Assembly: GCA_040954595.2 (NCBI GenBank)
Contig: CM082588.2
Span: 10,416,001-10,480,000 of the forward strand
From: Balanoglossus misakiensis
Taxonomy: Eukaryota; Hemichordata
Length of the DNA: 64,000 nucleotides
Reading direction: 5' to 3'
Shown here: positions 63,354-64,000 of the stretch, one piece after another
How the letters are laid out: every line of letters starts with the position of its first letter
Position numbering within the stretch: position 1 is the stretch's first letter
Notes under the pieces: model-generated
What the model saw: only the letters and a program-made list of their open reading frames with translations
The model's database searches: none
Told to the model about the DNA's origin: nothing
Made by a program: the position numbers and the translations under genes

Positions 63354-64000
63354 TTTTTTTTTTTTTTTTTATTTCCATTCATTTAATCTTACATGTATCA
63401 TAAAGATAAATCGTGTTTTGATGAAATAAATAAATAAATAAATAAATAAAAAATAATACTATATAAAAAGAGATTCACCAGGTACATTTGTTTAACAAAA
63501 TAATTACATCTCAGACGGAAGCAAGGATTTTCTTCCAATAATGGGTGAAATCTAGATTATTATTCCTTTTGAGTATTTGGTGCATAAATTGTAGATATCT
63601 GTAAAATATATCGAAATTGGTTTTTGCTCTAATGCTGTTAATATCATGTTGTAAATGGACCCATGAAGCGAATACACAATACTTTGCAATGGTAATGACA
63701 ATGTTTACAAATCTATAAAGAGGATGACTGTACATAGTTTTGTAACCAAGAATAATAGTTTCTAAGTCGACCTCATGACATATGCCAAGTTTGCTGAGCA
63801 AAGCAGATAAACGCTGCCAAAAATCCCCTAAACGTTGACATTTTAAAAATAGATGCTCATAAGAATCAGTTACATTTCAAAGACAACATAGATCATTTTT
63901 ACTAATTTTCCATCTTAAAAGATTGATGCCACATGGCAAAATGTTATGCATAATCTTAAAGTTAAATTCAGCAAGTTTCCTATCACAACACAATCCAGTC
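63354..64000 (-). mobile_element. LINE 3' part with poly(A) tail, runs off the window
   Basis: On the minus strand, from the window edge, a frame encodes KLAEFNFKIMHNILPCGINL, then DLCCL, a TGA (CTTTGAAAT, in place of a Cys codon), HLFLKCQRLGDFW, and TIILGYKTMYSHPLY to a stop near 63,511. C-x-x-C then H-L-F-x-x-C then F-W is the C-terminal zinc-knuckle region of non-LTR retrotransposon polyproteins. A 3' UTR with an ATTT microsatellite follows, then AATAAA and a 17-A tail (63,370-63,354). The poly(A) tail argues for an L1/Tx1-like type over CR1/L2, but the clade is not settled. It has inserted into the end of the OTU pseudogene. Confidence 0.8.
63424..63451 (-). repeat. ATTT microsatellite in the LINE 3' UTR
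   Basis: About seven tandem AAAT units on the plus strand, followed by A-rich sequence. Confidence 0.9.

Overview
The window is eukaryotic and probably from a marine invertebrate. It has introns with GT/AG signals, EGF-type exons, a tRNA-derived SINE, LINE 3' ends, several MITE families and a large satellite. A lower deuterostome such as a cephalochordate or hemichordate would fit, but nothing in the sequence fixes the species.

Positions 1-47,831 are one uninterrupted head-to-tail satellite array of about 365 monomers of roughly 130-135 bp, all in the same orientation. It starts mid-monomer, so it continues to the left. The array is hierarchical. Blocks of about 0.4, 0.53, 1.3, 2.5, 2.6, 3.15 and 3.7-3.8 kb are themselves tandemly duplicated with very few differences. 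From about 44.4 kb to the end the monomers diverge and some are truncated, as expected at the edge of an array shaped by unequal exchange. The many short reading frames in this part are by-products of the repeat and are not annotated as genes.

From 47,832 to about 61.3 kb the DNA is single-copy sequence full of mobile elements: a foldback-like element (49.5-51.0 kb); a 2.4-kb element with perfect 30-bp terminal inverted repeats (52.5-54.9 kb) carrying minus-strand exons that look BEN-like; TTAA-flanked and TA-flanked MITEs, one nested inside another; a SINE; and a LINE 3' end. Between them lie plus-strand exons (55.2, 57.5, 58.2, 58.9 and 60.3 kb, perhaps starting at 48.9 kb). Their splice phases chain into one open frame that ends at a TGA inside a degenerate EGF repeat. 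Whether this is a working gene or a decaying one is open.

From 61.36 to 63.35 kb is a pseudogene of a large protein with an N-terminal Cys-rich segment and a C-terminal OTU-type cysteine protease-like domain. It is broken by two frameshifts and a TGA. A minus-strand LINE with a poly(A) tail interrupts it at 63,354 and runs out of the window. The right-hand part thus reads as pericentromeric or heterochromatin-edge DNA: a homogenised satellite, a decaying satellite border, then transposon-dense sequence with eroding genes.
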